The notes: generated by a model from the sequence alone, not told the origin. A DNA stretch of 7,692 nucleotides from Planctomycetaceae bacterium (GCA_002694955.1 NZNR01000005.1:1-7692); one strand, 5' to 3'. Counted from the first letter of the stretch, positions 1 through 7,086 are shown. Made by a program: numbers and translations.

Positions 1-2522
1 ATTTCAACATCGTCGTTTCTCCAAGGGTTAATCGCCAATGTTTCACGTACGAATGGCCACAGCGGGTCACACATAAAAGCTGAGAGTGATGAGAGTTCTA
101 TCAGTGTTCGTGGTGCAGCAGATTTGGTTTCAGCCATCAAGGGATGTGCTGGTTCTCCAAGTGCTTTCGTAACATGCAGAGCTTTCTGATCATGACTCCA
201 TATGACATCTGGACGAATCCTGTTTGCCTGAAAATTTCTTTGACTACAGGCATGTCGAGGATGAAACACTTCAACTGCGCTATATTGGTCACCATGCCAA
301 TGCCAGAGAGGCACACCATGACGACCTAGGAAATCAATAAATTCAGCCAGAGGAGTTACCAACGGTAACGTTGCGTTTGTTGAAACACTCATTCCCGTAC
401 AAGTAATAATCAATTGGTCTTGAGCTGACGCAACACAATCAAGAAATCCTCGACGCACATTGATTCTTGGGTCACTGTCACCGAGCAACTGCTGCCGCTC
501 AACAAGATTGTCATGATCACTGGCTACCGTCTCGGCTACATCTTCATCAAATCCTGCGACACAAATGACGCGAAATGGAACTGCACGAAGTGGAATCATT
601 GACGTCGCTGTTATCGCACCTGTACGCAGTGGCTGATGGCCCACAGCAGCAGTTAGTGTTGCTATCAAAATCGTTTTAATATCGTGGTATGGTACTTTTA
701 TCTCTGTTGCAACCCGTCGTAATTGATCAAGTTCATAGACCACTGTTTCCAACTCTTCTGCTTCATCCCCAATGAGCTGTATCAATGATTGCTCAAAATA
801 ATCACACCACTCCCCAACAGATCGATCATTTGCCACAAGGTGATCTAACGCATCGACCACCCGCATGATAGATAAAAGTGGCGCTATCGATTCGATATCT
901 GCAGTATCTACGCCAGTCAATGGCACAACGCCACCAAGTGCTGGCTCTGGTGTCCCATCCGGAAGCACTGTCCCCAGTAGCATTCTTTCAAGACCATGCC
1001 ACCATGTGTGTGCTGCTAAATCTGGTTGGTCCAGTCCATCTCGCTTACGTCGAGGACCATCAATACCCCAGCGAATACGCGTACGTTCGATACAGCGGTG
1101 CCAAACTTCTATTGTGCTATCATCAAGACCATAGTGCCTCTGTATTAGAGCATGCGTAGCGACCGCTAACATCTCATCGACCGAACATCGCGAACCAATG
1201 AGTTTGAGCAATGCAATTAGAAGCTCAGCTCCGTCACTTACTTCACGAATTCCTCGATCTGCAATGACAAGTGGTAGTTCAATCTTATGGCTACCATCTG
1301 CAAGTGTACGACTAAAGACTGCCTCAAGATGAGGTGCTAATTCAGAAATCCGTGGACTCACTATAAGAATATCATGAGGGGCAAGATCCTTATGTTGCTT
1401 CAATGAATGAAGAAGAGCATCATGAATGACCTCCGCCTGCCTGCTGAGATCATGACAACGATGAATAAGTAACGACTCATCTGCTTTACAAACAGTATCG
1501 GCACGCACGCTTCCGTCTGCGATTGTCTGCTGCACTGACTTTAAAAGTGATGATGGCTTTAAAAGTGATGATGAACGCGTGCCGGAATCACTTTGGCTCT
1601 GAGTTGCGTGCTTCGGTGTAAAACCTTGGGAAGCAAGTAGCATTTGGCTCTCTTGTGTTCCCCGTAGCCACGAAGTGACAAGCGGATCTCCATCTTGTGT
1701 ACTCTCAATCTCTTGTTTTTGCGGTAGATATCCAGGCGTTACGGCGGGAGCAGACTGCTCCCATCGAACTTGAAGCGGCGGTGATGGATGAATCAGTAGT
1801 GTACGGACGTCACAGTACTCTCCGTTTTTGTCTTTGAGTAACGAAAGTTTTTTAAGCACTTCGATTTGTTGTAACGAGAGTGCCTCGAGACCCGCTACGA
1901 GAACTGTTGATGGAACCGGGCCTTCAGCATTTTGATCCCGAGCTGGTGGACTTGGTTGATTGACAACAGCGCGAACCGACCGCCAGAGATCGAATTGCCA
2001 GCGATCATTCCTGGCCAACCTAATAAGAAACTCGTTGTCTGGGCCTTTCATTTCTTCAGCCACAGGAGCCAGAACCGGCTTATTATCCTCCCACCCTAAA
2101 ATCATGCCCGGTCGTCGAAAGTGATAATGATCAAATCTGTCGGCAATACGCCGAGCTGCTAGTAAAGGACCACCTGCCTGCTGAATGAGCCACTCGTATT
2201 GTTGAGACTTCGTAATAACATCCAGTACCGAAAATGTAAGTCGCTCAACGGACCATGGATCGTTCTCATATTCATACGACCCAATCAATAGCGACAGTGA
2301 GCCTGGATAGGAGAAATCGACTCCTGCCACTATCCCGTCACCTAAACCTTTGGCTGTTGAACCAAGTTTTCTCGCAAGTTTATCAGCTAACCAACTGCGG
2401 GCGCCAATAGTTGGAATCACAATCTTGTAGGACGTAAAAAAGTCCATTGGCTGAGACAGGAATTCAACAGCCTCGTCGACAATCGCATCCAAACTCGTAA
2501 CGTACTGAATAGAAAGTGGCAT
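1..2522 (-). CDS. recC: RecC, exodeoxyribonuclease V gamma subunit (3' end off left edge)
   Basis: RecC is the scaffold and Chi-scanning subunit of the cytoplasmic RecBCD helicase-nuclease, which processes double-strand breaks for RecA. I read 840 codons without a stop from the ATG at 2520-2522 to the window edge; an in-frame stop at 2535-2537 and no other ATG in between fix the start, although no clear Shine-Dalgarno is present. Family blocks in order: an N-terminal VIPTIGARSWLADKLARKLG stretch (about residues 32-51) with DFSYPGS soon after, equivalent to the start of the inactive helicase fold; ARRIADRFDHYHFRRPGMI; WQFDLWR; LLIHPSPP; RCHDLSRQAEVIHDALL; ADRGIRE; and MIPLRAVPFRVICVAGFDED (residues 642-661), the most diagnostic block. 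Near the edge LSSLSAFMCDPLWPFVRETL starts the region before the C-terminal nuclease-like domain. No Walker A is seen, as expected for RecC. Usual length is about 1,100 residues, so roughly a quarter is missing. recB and recD would be expected beyond the left edge. The blocks resemble actinobacterial-type RecC as I recall it. Confidence 0.93.
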   Translation of the reverse strand, partial: MPLSIQYVTSLDAIVDEAVEFLSQPMDFFTSYKIVIPTIGARSWLADKLARKLGSTAKGLGDGIVAGVDFSYPGSLSLLIGSYEYENDPWSVERLTFSVLDVITKSQQYEWLIQQAGGPLLAARRIADRFDHYHFRRPGMILGWEDNKPVLAPVAEEMKGPDNEFLIRLARNDRWQFDLWRSVRAVVNQPSPPARDQNAEGPVPSTVLVAGLEALSLQQIEVLKKLSLLKDKNGEYCDVRTLLIHPSPPLQVRWEQSAPAVTPGYLPQKQEIESTQDGDPLVTSWLRGTQESQMLLASQGFTPKHATQSQSDSGTRSSSLLKPSSLLKSVQQTIADGSVRADTVCKADESLLIHRCHDLSRQAEVIHDALLHSLKQHKDLAPHDILIVSPRISELAPHLEAVFSRTLADGSHKIELPLVIADRGIREVSDGAELLIALLKLIGSRCSVDEMLAVATHALIQRHYGLDDSTIEVWHRCIERTRIRWGIDGPRRKRDGLDQPDLAAHTWWHGLERMLLGTVLPDGTPEPALGGVVPLTGVDTADIESIAPLLSIMRVVDALDHLVANDRSVGEWCDYFEQSLIQLIGDEAEELETVVYELDQLRRVATEIKVPYHDIKTILIATLTAAVGHQPLRTGAITATSMIPLRAVPFRVICVAGFDEDVAETVASDHDNLVERQQLLGDSDPRINVRRGFLDCVASAQDQLIITCTGMSVSTNATLPLVTPLAEFIDFLGRHGVPLWHWHGDQYSAVEVFHPRHACSQRNFQANRIRPDVIWSHDQKALHVTKALGEPAHPLMAETKSAAPRTLIELSSLSAFMCDPLWPFVRETLAINPWRNDDVE
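1539..1573 (-). repeat. 18-bp in-frame tandem duplication inside recC
   Basis: A 17-bp sequence, ctttaaaagtgatgatg on the plus strand, occurs at 1539-1555 and again at 1557-1573, giving a period of 18 bp. On the coding strand it yields SSLLK-P-SSLLK at residues 318-328 of RecC. It lies in a poorly conserved serine-rich linker between the first and second helicase-like portions, so it preserves the frame and probably tolerates copy-number change. The two copies are identical over 17 bp, which suggests a recent slippage event. Confidence 0.9.
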
Positions 2523-2653
2523 AGTCGCTGTAGTTTATCCAGCGATCAGAATTCCGTGAACATGATCATCTATACTTTCTTTGCAATTACGATCTTTTAA
2601 CCTGTGATCAGATTGTTGACTATGCAGTTATCGTTCACTCTAAAAGTCATGTG

Positions 2654-2669
2654 CTGTTGAACTGTACAG
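2654..2669. promoter_or_regulatory. LexA-like palindrome CTGT-N8-ACAG upstream of recC
   Basis: The plus strand reads CTGT TGAACTGT ACAG, an exact match to the CTGT-N8-ACAG pattern of the proteobacterial LexA operator. It lies 132 bases upstream of the recC start and 102 bases beyond the stop of the neighbouring gene, in non-coding DNA. The inner eight bases are not AT-rich as in strong E. coli SOS boxes, and the LexA motif of the presumed host phylum need not follow this pattern. An exact match to eight fixed positions is expected by chance roughly once per 65 kb, so this is suggestive only. Confidence 0.3.
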
Positions 2670-2701
2670 AAAACAGGAGCAACAGCCATCAAACAGGATG
2701 A

Positions 2702-2738
2702 ACGTGCACCCCAACAAGTCATTGGTGCCCCTGCACCT
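2702..2738 (-). other. Cluster of competing small hairpins after the operon
   Basis: On the minus-strand transcript a perfect 5-bp stem GGTGC-AGGG-GCACC forms at 2724-2737. The right arm of this stem can instead pair with a second GGTGC further on, through GCA, CCAA, loop TGACTTG, TTGG, a GG bulge and TGC (about 2704-2728). The two structures are mutually exclusive. No T-run follows either, so a Rho-independent terminator is unlikely; a processing signal or chance GC-rich clustering are alternatives. Confidence 0.3.
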
Positions 2739-2770
2739 GACCTATGGTGGCAATTACCTTTTAATCTCGA

Positions 2771-3802
2771 TTATTGCTCGCCTTGACCAACAGAAACCCG
2801 GACAAGTTTCATAATTCGTCCAGAAACATTCCAGTCTTGTACATACAAATTTCCTTCGTCATCCCAACATGCCCCATGAGTTCCACTAAATATCCCTTCC
2901 TGCCATTGCTCCTGTGGCACTTTGAAACTACCTCGTGTTTTGGTATCTGAGTTGAACCCAAGTACAGAAATAATCGTATTATCTTTATCAAGAATCACTA
3001 ATCTTCCTTGCAGATCTGGTACCGCTACGTAGTCACCTCGTATGGCAACCGACGTTGGCATCCCAAGTCCGGGCATGACTTCTTCTATATAATTGCCGTC
3101 AAGACTGTAATGAACGAGTCGACCTTTGGGCTGATGATTTCGGTCGCAAATTAGAAGTCGTGGAGGACTATATCGGTTGTCGAGAGTCATCCCATGGGCC
3201 GTATTAAATTCTTTCGTACCGTTCCCTTTCCTTCCAAAGTGTGATTGGTATTCCCCGTCCTTATTAAACCTGAAGATTCGGTTACTGGCATATCCATCTG
3301 ACAAGTAGACATCACCATCAGGTGCAACAGTTATTGCTGTTGGTGACCATTTGGCTATCTCTAAACCACATTCCTCTTTGGTTGGAATACCGAATCGCAT
3401 CTTGACTTCACCTGTTACTGCTTCAAACTTAATTCCCTCACCGGCTTTATTTCGTGCTCCATATATGTAGTCAAGGCCATCTTCATTTCGTATTTCCATA
3501 TCGTGAAGCCCCGTGTGATCGCTTCCAAGATACTGTCGCAAGACCTTTCCGTCAGAAGAAAATACAAAGATTCCACGACTTGAACTGGTGTAGATTTGTC
3601 CTTGACTGTCAACAACAACGTTTCCGTGAGTCGATCCGATCTGTGATTTCCCCTGAGAATCCAGACCCCAGTCAGGCACAGTATCAAACGTCATGAAGCC
3701 ACTTCCCATACGCACTGGCTCAGCAGCATGCATTGACGGAATAATAAAGAGCAGGATCCACGCACTTTGAATACAAAGAATTCGTGCAGGCTTAAACAAC
3801 AT
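2771..3802 (-). CDS. Secreted six-bladed NHL-repeat beta-propeller protein
   Basis: An exported beta-propeller of the NHL / peptidyl-alpha-hydroxyglycine amidating lyase-like type; substrate unknown. I choose the ATG at 3802 (343 residues) because AAGGTG (complement of 3809-3814) sits 6 bases before it; an in-frame GTG at 3811 would add three residues but lies inside that Shine-Dalgarno. A signal peptide has basic residues, a hydrophobic core (AWILLFIIP) and an SMHA/AEP cleavage site near residue 26. Six blade starts are readable, at about residues 58, 99, 154, 202, 249 and 308: THGNVVVD, LHDMEI, PTAITVAPDG, AHGMTLD, PTSVAI and THGACWDDEG. Several are followed by GxIY, DVYLSD or NLYVQD strands, as in NHL repeats. 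Four of the six blades begin with a histidine, reminiscent of the metal-binding histidines of amidating lyases. It is the last gene of the minus-strand cassette, 86 bp after the DUF1080-like gene. Catalytic function is not established. Confidence 0.88.
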   Translation of the reverse strand: MLFKPARILCIQSAWILLFIIPSMHAAEPVRMGSGFMTFDTVPDWGLDSQGKSQIGSTHGNVVVDSQGQIYTSSSRGIFVFSSDGKVLRQYLGSDHTGLHDMEIRNEDGLDYIYGARNKAGEGIKFEAVTGEVKMRFGIPTKEECGLEIAKWSPTAITVAPDGDVYLSDGYASNRIFRFNKDGEYQSHFGRKGNGTKEFNTAHGMTLDNRYSPPRLLICDRNHQPKGRLVHYSLDGNYIEEVMPGLGMPTSVAIRGDYVAVPDLQGRLVILDKDNTIISVLGFNSDTKTRGSFKVPQEQWQEGIFSGTHGACWDDEGNLYVQDWNVSGRIMKLVRVSVGQGEQ

Positions 3803-3808
3803 GAAGTT

Positions 3809-3816
3809 CACCTTCC
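3809..3816 (-). promoter_or_regulatory. Shine-Dalgarno GGAAGGTG that decides the propeller start
   Basis: The minus strand reads GGAAGGTG then AACTTC then ATG. The purine-rich element is well placed for the ATG at 3802 but overlaps the GTG at 3811, making the GTG an unlikely start. Confidence 0.6.
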
Positions 3817-3858
3817 AGCAAAAAATTTTGAGAATAAGGATATATTACTAAACAGCCA

Positions 3859-3881
3859 TTAAGAATGTTCGCGATTCCTAA
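3859..3881 (-). other. Intercistronic hairpin
   Basis: On the minus-strand RNA, UUAGGAAU and AUUCUUAA pair over 8 bp with one G-U wobble around the 7-base loop CGCGAAC. The stem starts 7 bases after the stop codon of the upstream gene, inside the 86-bp gap. On the plus strand the wobble becomes an A-C mismatch, so the structure favours minus-strand transcripts. No T-run follows directly. It could be a 3'-end stabiliser, a processing site or a weak attenuator lowering expression of the propeller gene; chance is possible because the stem is AU-rich. Confidence 0.35.
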
Positions 3882-3888
3882 GCCACTA

Positions 3889-4533
3889 TCAGGAGTCTCT
3901 TTTGTTGTCCTGAAAACAAAAATCACGAACCTGCAGGCTACCGGATGCAAATGAAATAGTTATCTGTGATTTTTCTCTTTGCATTGCCTTATGTTGAATT
4001 TCTGTTTGAAAATTCCCGATTGTAATTACGGCTGTATCAGCATGAATGGCAACAGAGACATTCGTCCATTTGTTATCTAATTCACCGAGAGAAGGAAAAC
4101 CTCGTGGCATCAACGAGTCTCCTTTATTGGTCTTTGATGATTTTTCCGCCCAGGCAATCATTCGTGATTTGCTTTTCGCCTGCCATGGACTCATCGCCTT
4201 TTCTGGATTGATCAAAGAGATCCGAAAAACATGCCCATCATCATTTAGTGTGAAAACTACCCGCTGGCAATCCGACGGTTTCATCGCAAAGGCGGTTTCC
4301 CCCTGCGAACAATCAACTGACCACTTCAGTATCGGACCGTGATTCGCGTATTTCTTATATAGAACTGGATCAGATACAACTGAAGCCACGCCAGCACGAA
4401 ATGACCAGTCCCCACGTTCGGCTGTTCTTGTTTCAAATTTTTCCGAGGTGAAGGTATCAATAAGTTCATTGCAAAAACCAGGCACTGCTGAAAGCGCGAC
4501 TACTGAAATCAATACGACACGATGACAGAACAT
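3889..4533 (-). CDS. Secreted beta-rich protein, DUF1080/LamG-like fold (hypothetical)
   Basis: A 214-residue exported protein of unknown activity. The first 21 residues form a signal peptide (basic HR, then VVLISVVALSAVPG); the PGFC sequence is not a good lipobox, so a soluble secreted protein is more likely than a lipoprotein. The remainder alternates beta-strands with charged loops: WSFRAGVASVVSDP (43-56), PILKWSV (67-73), RVVFTLNDDGHVFRISLI (91-108), WTNVSVAIHADTAVITIGNF (156-175) and a final ITISFASGSLQVRDFCF. That layout recalls the concanavalin-like DUF1080 (3-keto-disaccharide hydrolase) and LamG proteins abundant in Planctomycetota, but no catalytic motif is recognisable, so this is a fold-level guess. 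AAGGGG (complement of 4541-4546) lies 7 bases before the ATG, a strong Shine-Dalgarno. It follows the DUF1592-type gene by 42 bp and precedes the propeller gene, supporting co-transcription. It could assist substrate or carbohydrate binding for its neighbours. Confidence 0.8.
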   Translation of the reverse strand: MFCHRVVLISVVALSAVPGFCNELIDTFTSEKFETRTAERGDWSFRAGVASVVSDPVLYKKYANHGPILKWSVDCSQGETAFAMKPSDCQRVVFTLNDDGHVFRISLINPEKAMSPWQAKSKSRMIAWAEKSSKTNKGDSLMPRGFPSLGELDNKWTNVSVAIHADTAVITIGNFQTEIQHKAMQREKSQITISFASGSLQVRDFCFQDNKRDS

Positions 4534-4540
4534 TGATAAA

Positions 4541-4546
4541 CCCCTT
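4541..4546 (-). promoter_or_regulatory. Strong Shine-Dalgarno AAGGGG of the DUF1080-like gene
   Basis: AAGGGG lies 7 bases upstream of the ATG at 4533, within the 42-bp gap after the DUF1592-type gene. It supports the assigned start and independent ribosome loading rather than coupling. Confidence 0.6.
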
Positions 4547-4575
4547 ACTTACGACCGACAAGGTCTCGGAAACTT

Positions 4576-7083
4576 TTATCTGGCAAAAATATCAGACGTA
4601 ATGACCGCCAGAACTAGATCGTGAAGCCTGTAACCATCATCCTTAACTGCCAGCATTATTTTGTCTATGGCAAACCGATCTTCTGGTTCAATATGTCGTC
4701 CGATAGCATGGGTGAGGAGATGTGAAACAAGTGTTCGTACAAAAAACTCTTCATGAGACACCAATATTTTCTTTAGTTCTGCCAAATCTGAAAATGCTTC
4801 ACCACCAGGCAGAATTCCCTCTGTGTCAACTTTTAGTTTTCCGCGGACATCATATGTAGTTCGTGTTCGTCCAATTGGGTCAAAACACTCCATTGCAAAA
4901 CCGAGTGGATCAATCTTTCTATGACACTCATTGCAAGTAGCCGAAGAACGGTGCTTTTCAAGTTGTGCTTTAACAGTCTTCGCACCACGAACATCCGGAT
5001 CAATTGCTGGAACGTCATCCGGTGGTGGGGGAGTTGGGGTTCCCAGAATGTGTTCTAACATCCAGACACCGCGAATAACTGGTGAAGTCTCAATTCCGTT
5101 TGCTGTCACTGTCAGGACACTACCCTGCCCAAGCAGGCCACCACGATTCGAATTCTTAAACTCTACACGTTGAAATGCTGCAGCTTCATGAGCGGGTATC
5201 TTTTCAGGAACACCGTACAATTTTGCAAGATCGCGATTAATGAAGCTGTAGTTCGCACTAAGAAACTCTCGTGAAGGCAGATTTTCATCAAGCAGATGAC
5301 GAAAAAACAATTGTGTTTCCTGCTTCATTTCCGGCTGTAAATTTGCTGCATAATATTCTGGAAATGTTTCTAAATCTGGTGGCATACTGCCGAGCTCTCG
5401 AAGATTGAGCCAGCTCTCCAAAAAGTCATGAATAAACTTATTTGAAACTTCACTTGCAAGAAGCCGGGTCGCTTCATCACGGAGTACATGACGAGAATTC
5501 AACATCCCTCCATCAGCTTTTTGTCGGAGCTGAGGGTCAGGCATTGATGAGGTTAGGAAATAAGAAAGTCGCTCCGCTAAAGCGTGCTGAGAAATCTTCT
5601 TTACTCTTTTTCTAGCTGCTGTTTCCTGTTTTTCTGAACTAAAATATAAAAATTTCGGTGAGCAAAGAATCGCTTTCAGCACATCTTTGTATGCTTCAGG
5701 AAGTGTGCGTCCAGACTTACTTTGAAACTGAAATAAAGCATGGAATTCTTTTAGATCCGTGGAAGAAACTGGTCTTCGGAAGGCTTGTGTCGCAAATTTT
5801 TCGATGTGGTGAGGAATTTCTTCTTTGCGAAGGGTCGGACCACCAATAAGCCGCTGATAATTGTTGATCTGAGGAGAAGTTTTTAGTGGACCATAAATTT
5901 CTACCTTCTTTATTCGAATTTGTGGCATGAATCCATCACGAAGCACTGTTATTCTTTGCTGCACAATTCCCTTTTGATCCCGCAGTGATTCAGGGAATGT
6001 ATCCCGATGCAACTTAAAAATTCGAGAATATGCACCACGAATATCATGCTGACCGTTTTCAAATGTGAAACGAGGGCTGTATCCCTCATCAAGCGGAACA
6101 ACACACTCGTACCATTGCTCGACATCATCAGCAATAACATGTTCTGCCAATTTCGGCTGTAGAGGCTGCGCCTTGTACATTGTTCCTATGGATGAACTGC
6201 CTGGCCGAATACCCATGCGAAACTGCTCAGCTGTATCTATCTTGACTGCCTTTAAGCTGTATGGTGTTTTTCGGTGAAGGGCGCTCGCGAGCACACGTAC
6301 CTTATACAATCCATCGACTGGGACTCCTTGAGGAAATGCATCAATCGCCCCATACGCTCCTTCGGTCTTGTCGTTGAATGGGTGCTCGTAGAGAACAAGA
6401 TATTTTTGATCAAAGGCTTTTTGATGCGCACTATTTAATTCAGGCTGCTGTTTGAAATTCGCTGCAAAACTCCATGCCTGTGGTTCTGGGTATGGCCCTG
6501 AAAGAAATGCTTTCTCAACAGACGCATCTGCAGCCTTAAGGTACTGCTCTAGGAGAAATCCTGATGTCACAAGCCGATTACCAATATTATCAAATCCATG
6601 AGATAGCGAGTCATGCGGAAAGGCTAGGGTTGGGTCAAATGTGATCATACTGATCCCGAGTAGGTCACTTACAGTATTTCGGTACTCACGTTGACTTAAC
6701 CTTCGCAGAACGGTCCTGCCACCGGTACTTACTGTCTGCTGACGCATCGACTGCAGACTTGTCGTCAACGCACGAATCACACCCAACCGTTCTTCATCTG
6801 TCGGCTGCTCCATATCATCTGGGGGCATTGACCCAAGAGTGATTTGATCGATGATTTCTTGGACCAGCAGCTGTGTTTCAACATCCGTCTGAAGCAAGCT
6901 GAGTTCTTCGAAATCACGATCACCACTTTGATCACTACTGTTGTGACACGTAATACAATGTTGTTCGAAGAATCCCTCTATCTCTTCTAATGGATTCGCC
7001 TTCGCATAGCTCTGAATAGCTGGAAACGCCTTAATTGACAAGCAGAAAGCTACGATAAATTTTGCACCACACCAAAATTTCAT
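4576..7083 (-). CDS. Planctomycete cytochrome-type DUF1587/1595/1592/1588/1585 secreted protein
   Basis: A large exported protein with predicted c-type haem sites, of the class that pairs with DUF1552 proteins; biochemical role unproven. Residue numbers count from the GTG at 7086. A signal peptide ends near AKA/NP (residue 30). A PSCyt1-like domain follows with CITCH (44-48) and LGSMPPDD (84-91). DUF1587 spans about 124-190 (LRRLSQREYRNTVSDLLGI, FPHDSLSHGFDNIG). A beta-rich region of about 230 residues (VDGLYKVRVLASALHRK) may be a carbohydrate-binding insert. DUF1595 is near 425-485 (FATQAFRRPVSSTDLKEF), DUF1592 about 498-627 (LAERLSYFLTSSMPD, FLESWLNLREL, NYSFINRDLAKLYGVP), DUF1588 about 646-745 (RGGLLGQGSVLTVTANG, TSPVIRGVWMLEHILGTP, CNECH at 718-722, RKIDPLGFAMECFDPIGRTR) and DUF1585 the last 75 residues (LLTHAIGR, ITSDIFAR). 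Length is normal and no domain is broken. The ATG at 7083 shares one base with the upstream TGA; the GTG at 7086 overlaps it by four and is nearly as plausible. Confidence 0.93.
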   Translation of the reverse strand: MKFWCGAKFIVAFCLSIKAFPAIQSYAKANPLEEIEGFFEQHCITCHNSSDQSGDRDFEELSLLQTDVETQLLVQEIIDQITLGSMPPDDMEQPTDEERLGVIRALTTSLQSMRQQTVSTGGRTVLRRLSQREYRNTVSDLLGISMITFDPTLAFPHDSLSHGFDNIGNRLVTSGFLLEQYLKAADASVEKAFLSGPYPEPQAWSFAANFKQQPELNSAHQKAFDQKYLVLYEHPFNDKTEGAYGAIDAFPQGVPVDGLYKVRVLASALHRKTPYSLKAVKIDTAEQFRMGIRPGSSSIGTMYKAQPLQPKLAEHVIADDVEQWYECVVPLDEGYSPRFTFENGQHDIRGAYSRIFKLHRDTFPESLRDQKGIVQQRITVLRDGFMPQIRIKKVEIYGPLKTSPQINNYQRLIGGPTLRKEEIPHHIEKFATQAFRRPVSSTDLKEFHALFQFQSKSGRTLPEAYKDVLKAILCSPKFLYFSSEKQETAARKRVKKISQHALAERLSYFLTSSMPDPQLRQKADGGMLNSRHVLRDEATRLLASEVSNKFIHDFLESWLNLRELGSMPPDLETFPEYYAANLQPEMKQETQLFFRHLLDENLPSREFLSANYSFINRDLAKLYGVPEKIPAHEAAAFQRVEFKNSNRGGLLGQGSVLTVTANGIETSPVIRGVWMLEHILGTPTPPPPDDVPAIDPDVRGAKTVKAQLEKHRSSATCNECHRKIDPLGFAMECFDPIGRTRTTYDVRGKLKVDTEGILPGGEAFSDLAELKKILVSHEEFFVRTLVSHLLTHAIGRHIEPEDRFAIDKIMLAVKDDGYRLHDLVLAVITSDIFAR

Positions 7084-7086
7084 CAC
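7081..7086 (-). promoter_or_regulatory. Stop/start overlap (GTGATG) coupling two genes
   Basis: The minus strand reads GTGATG. The TGA at 7083-7085 ends the DUF1552 gene, while the ATG at 7081-7083 or the GTG at 7084-7086 starts the DUF1592-type gene. A GGGG (7093-7096) lies 9 bases before the ATG and 6 before the GTG, a weak Shine-Dalgarno. The overlap implies translational coupling and roughly matched production of the two partners. Confidence 0.7.

Larger units (their letters stand above)
2523..2770. other. Intergenic region between recC and the NHL-propeller gene
   Basis: This 248-bp gap separates the end of the secreted-protein operon from recC. It contains a LexA-like palindrome (2654-2669), a cluster of small GC-rich hairpins (2702-2738), and an isolated -10-like TATAGA on the minus strand (complement of 2569-2574) about 47 bases before the recC ATG, for which no convincing -35 partner was found. 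An 8-bp palindrome atgatcat sits at 2562-2569. No convincing coding sequence and no hairpin followed by a T-run were found, so the operon end is not marked by a classical intrinsic terminator. Confidence 0.6.

Noticed and set aside
865..1159. Two overlapping plus-strand ORFs of about 90 codons
   Set aside because: They lie antisense to a confidently identified part of recC and their translations are low-complexity with no family resemblance.
2616..2644. Plus-strand promoter-like pair TTGACT, 17 bases, TCTAAA
   Set aside because: Spacing and -35 are good but the -10 matches only four of six, and there is no plus-strand gene downstream; an antisense RNA is possible but unsupported.
2698..2814. 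Plus-strand 38-codon ORF beginning ATG AAC GTG
   Set aside because: No properly spaced Shine-Dalgarno, overlaps the end of the propeller gene in antisense, and the peptide resembles nothing I recognise.
3809..3811. GTG as start of the propeller gene
   Set aside because: It falls within the GGAAGGTG element that serves the ATG at 3802, and it adds only three residues before the signal peptide.
3889..4533. Lipoprotein reading of the DUF1080-like protein (Cys at residue 21)
   Set aside because: The residues before the cysteine are PGF, which do not fit the usual lipobox; an ordinary signal peptide is more likely.
4931..5173. Plus-strand 80-codon ORF with a GGGGVGVP stretch
   Set aside because: It is the complement of the proline-rich TPTPPPPDD segment of the DUF1588 domain, so it is a shadow.
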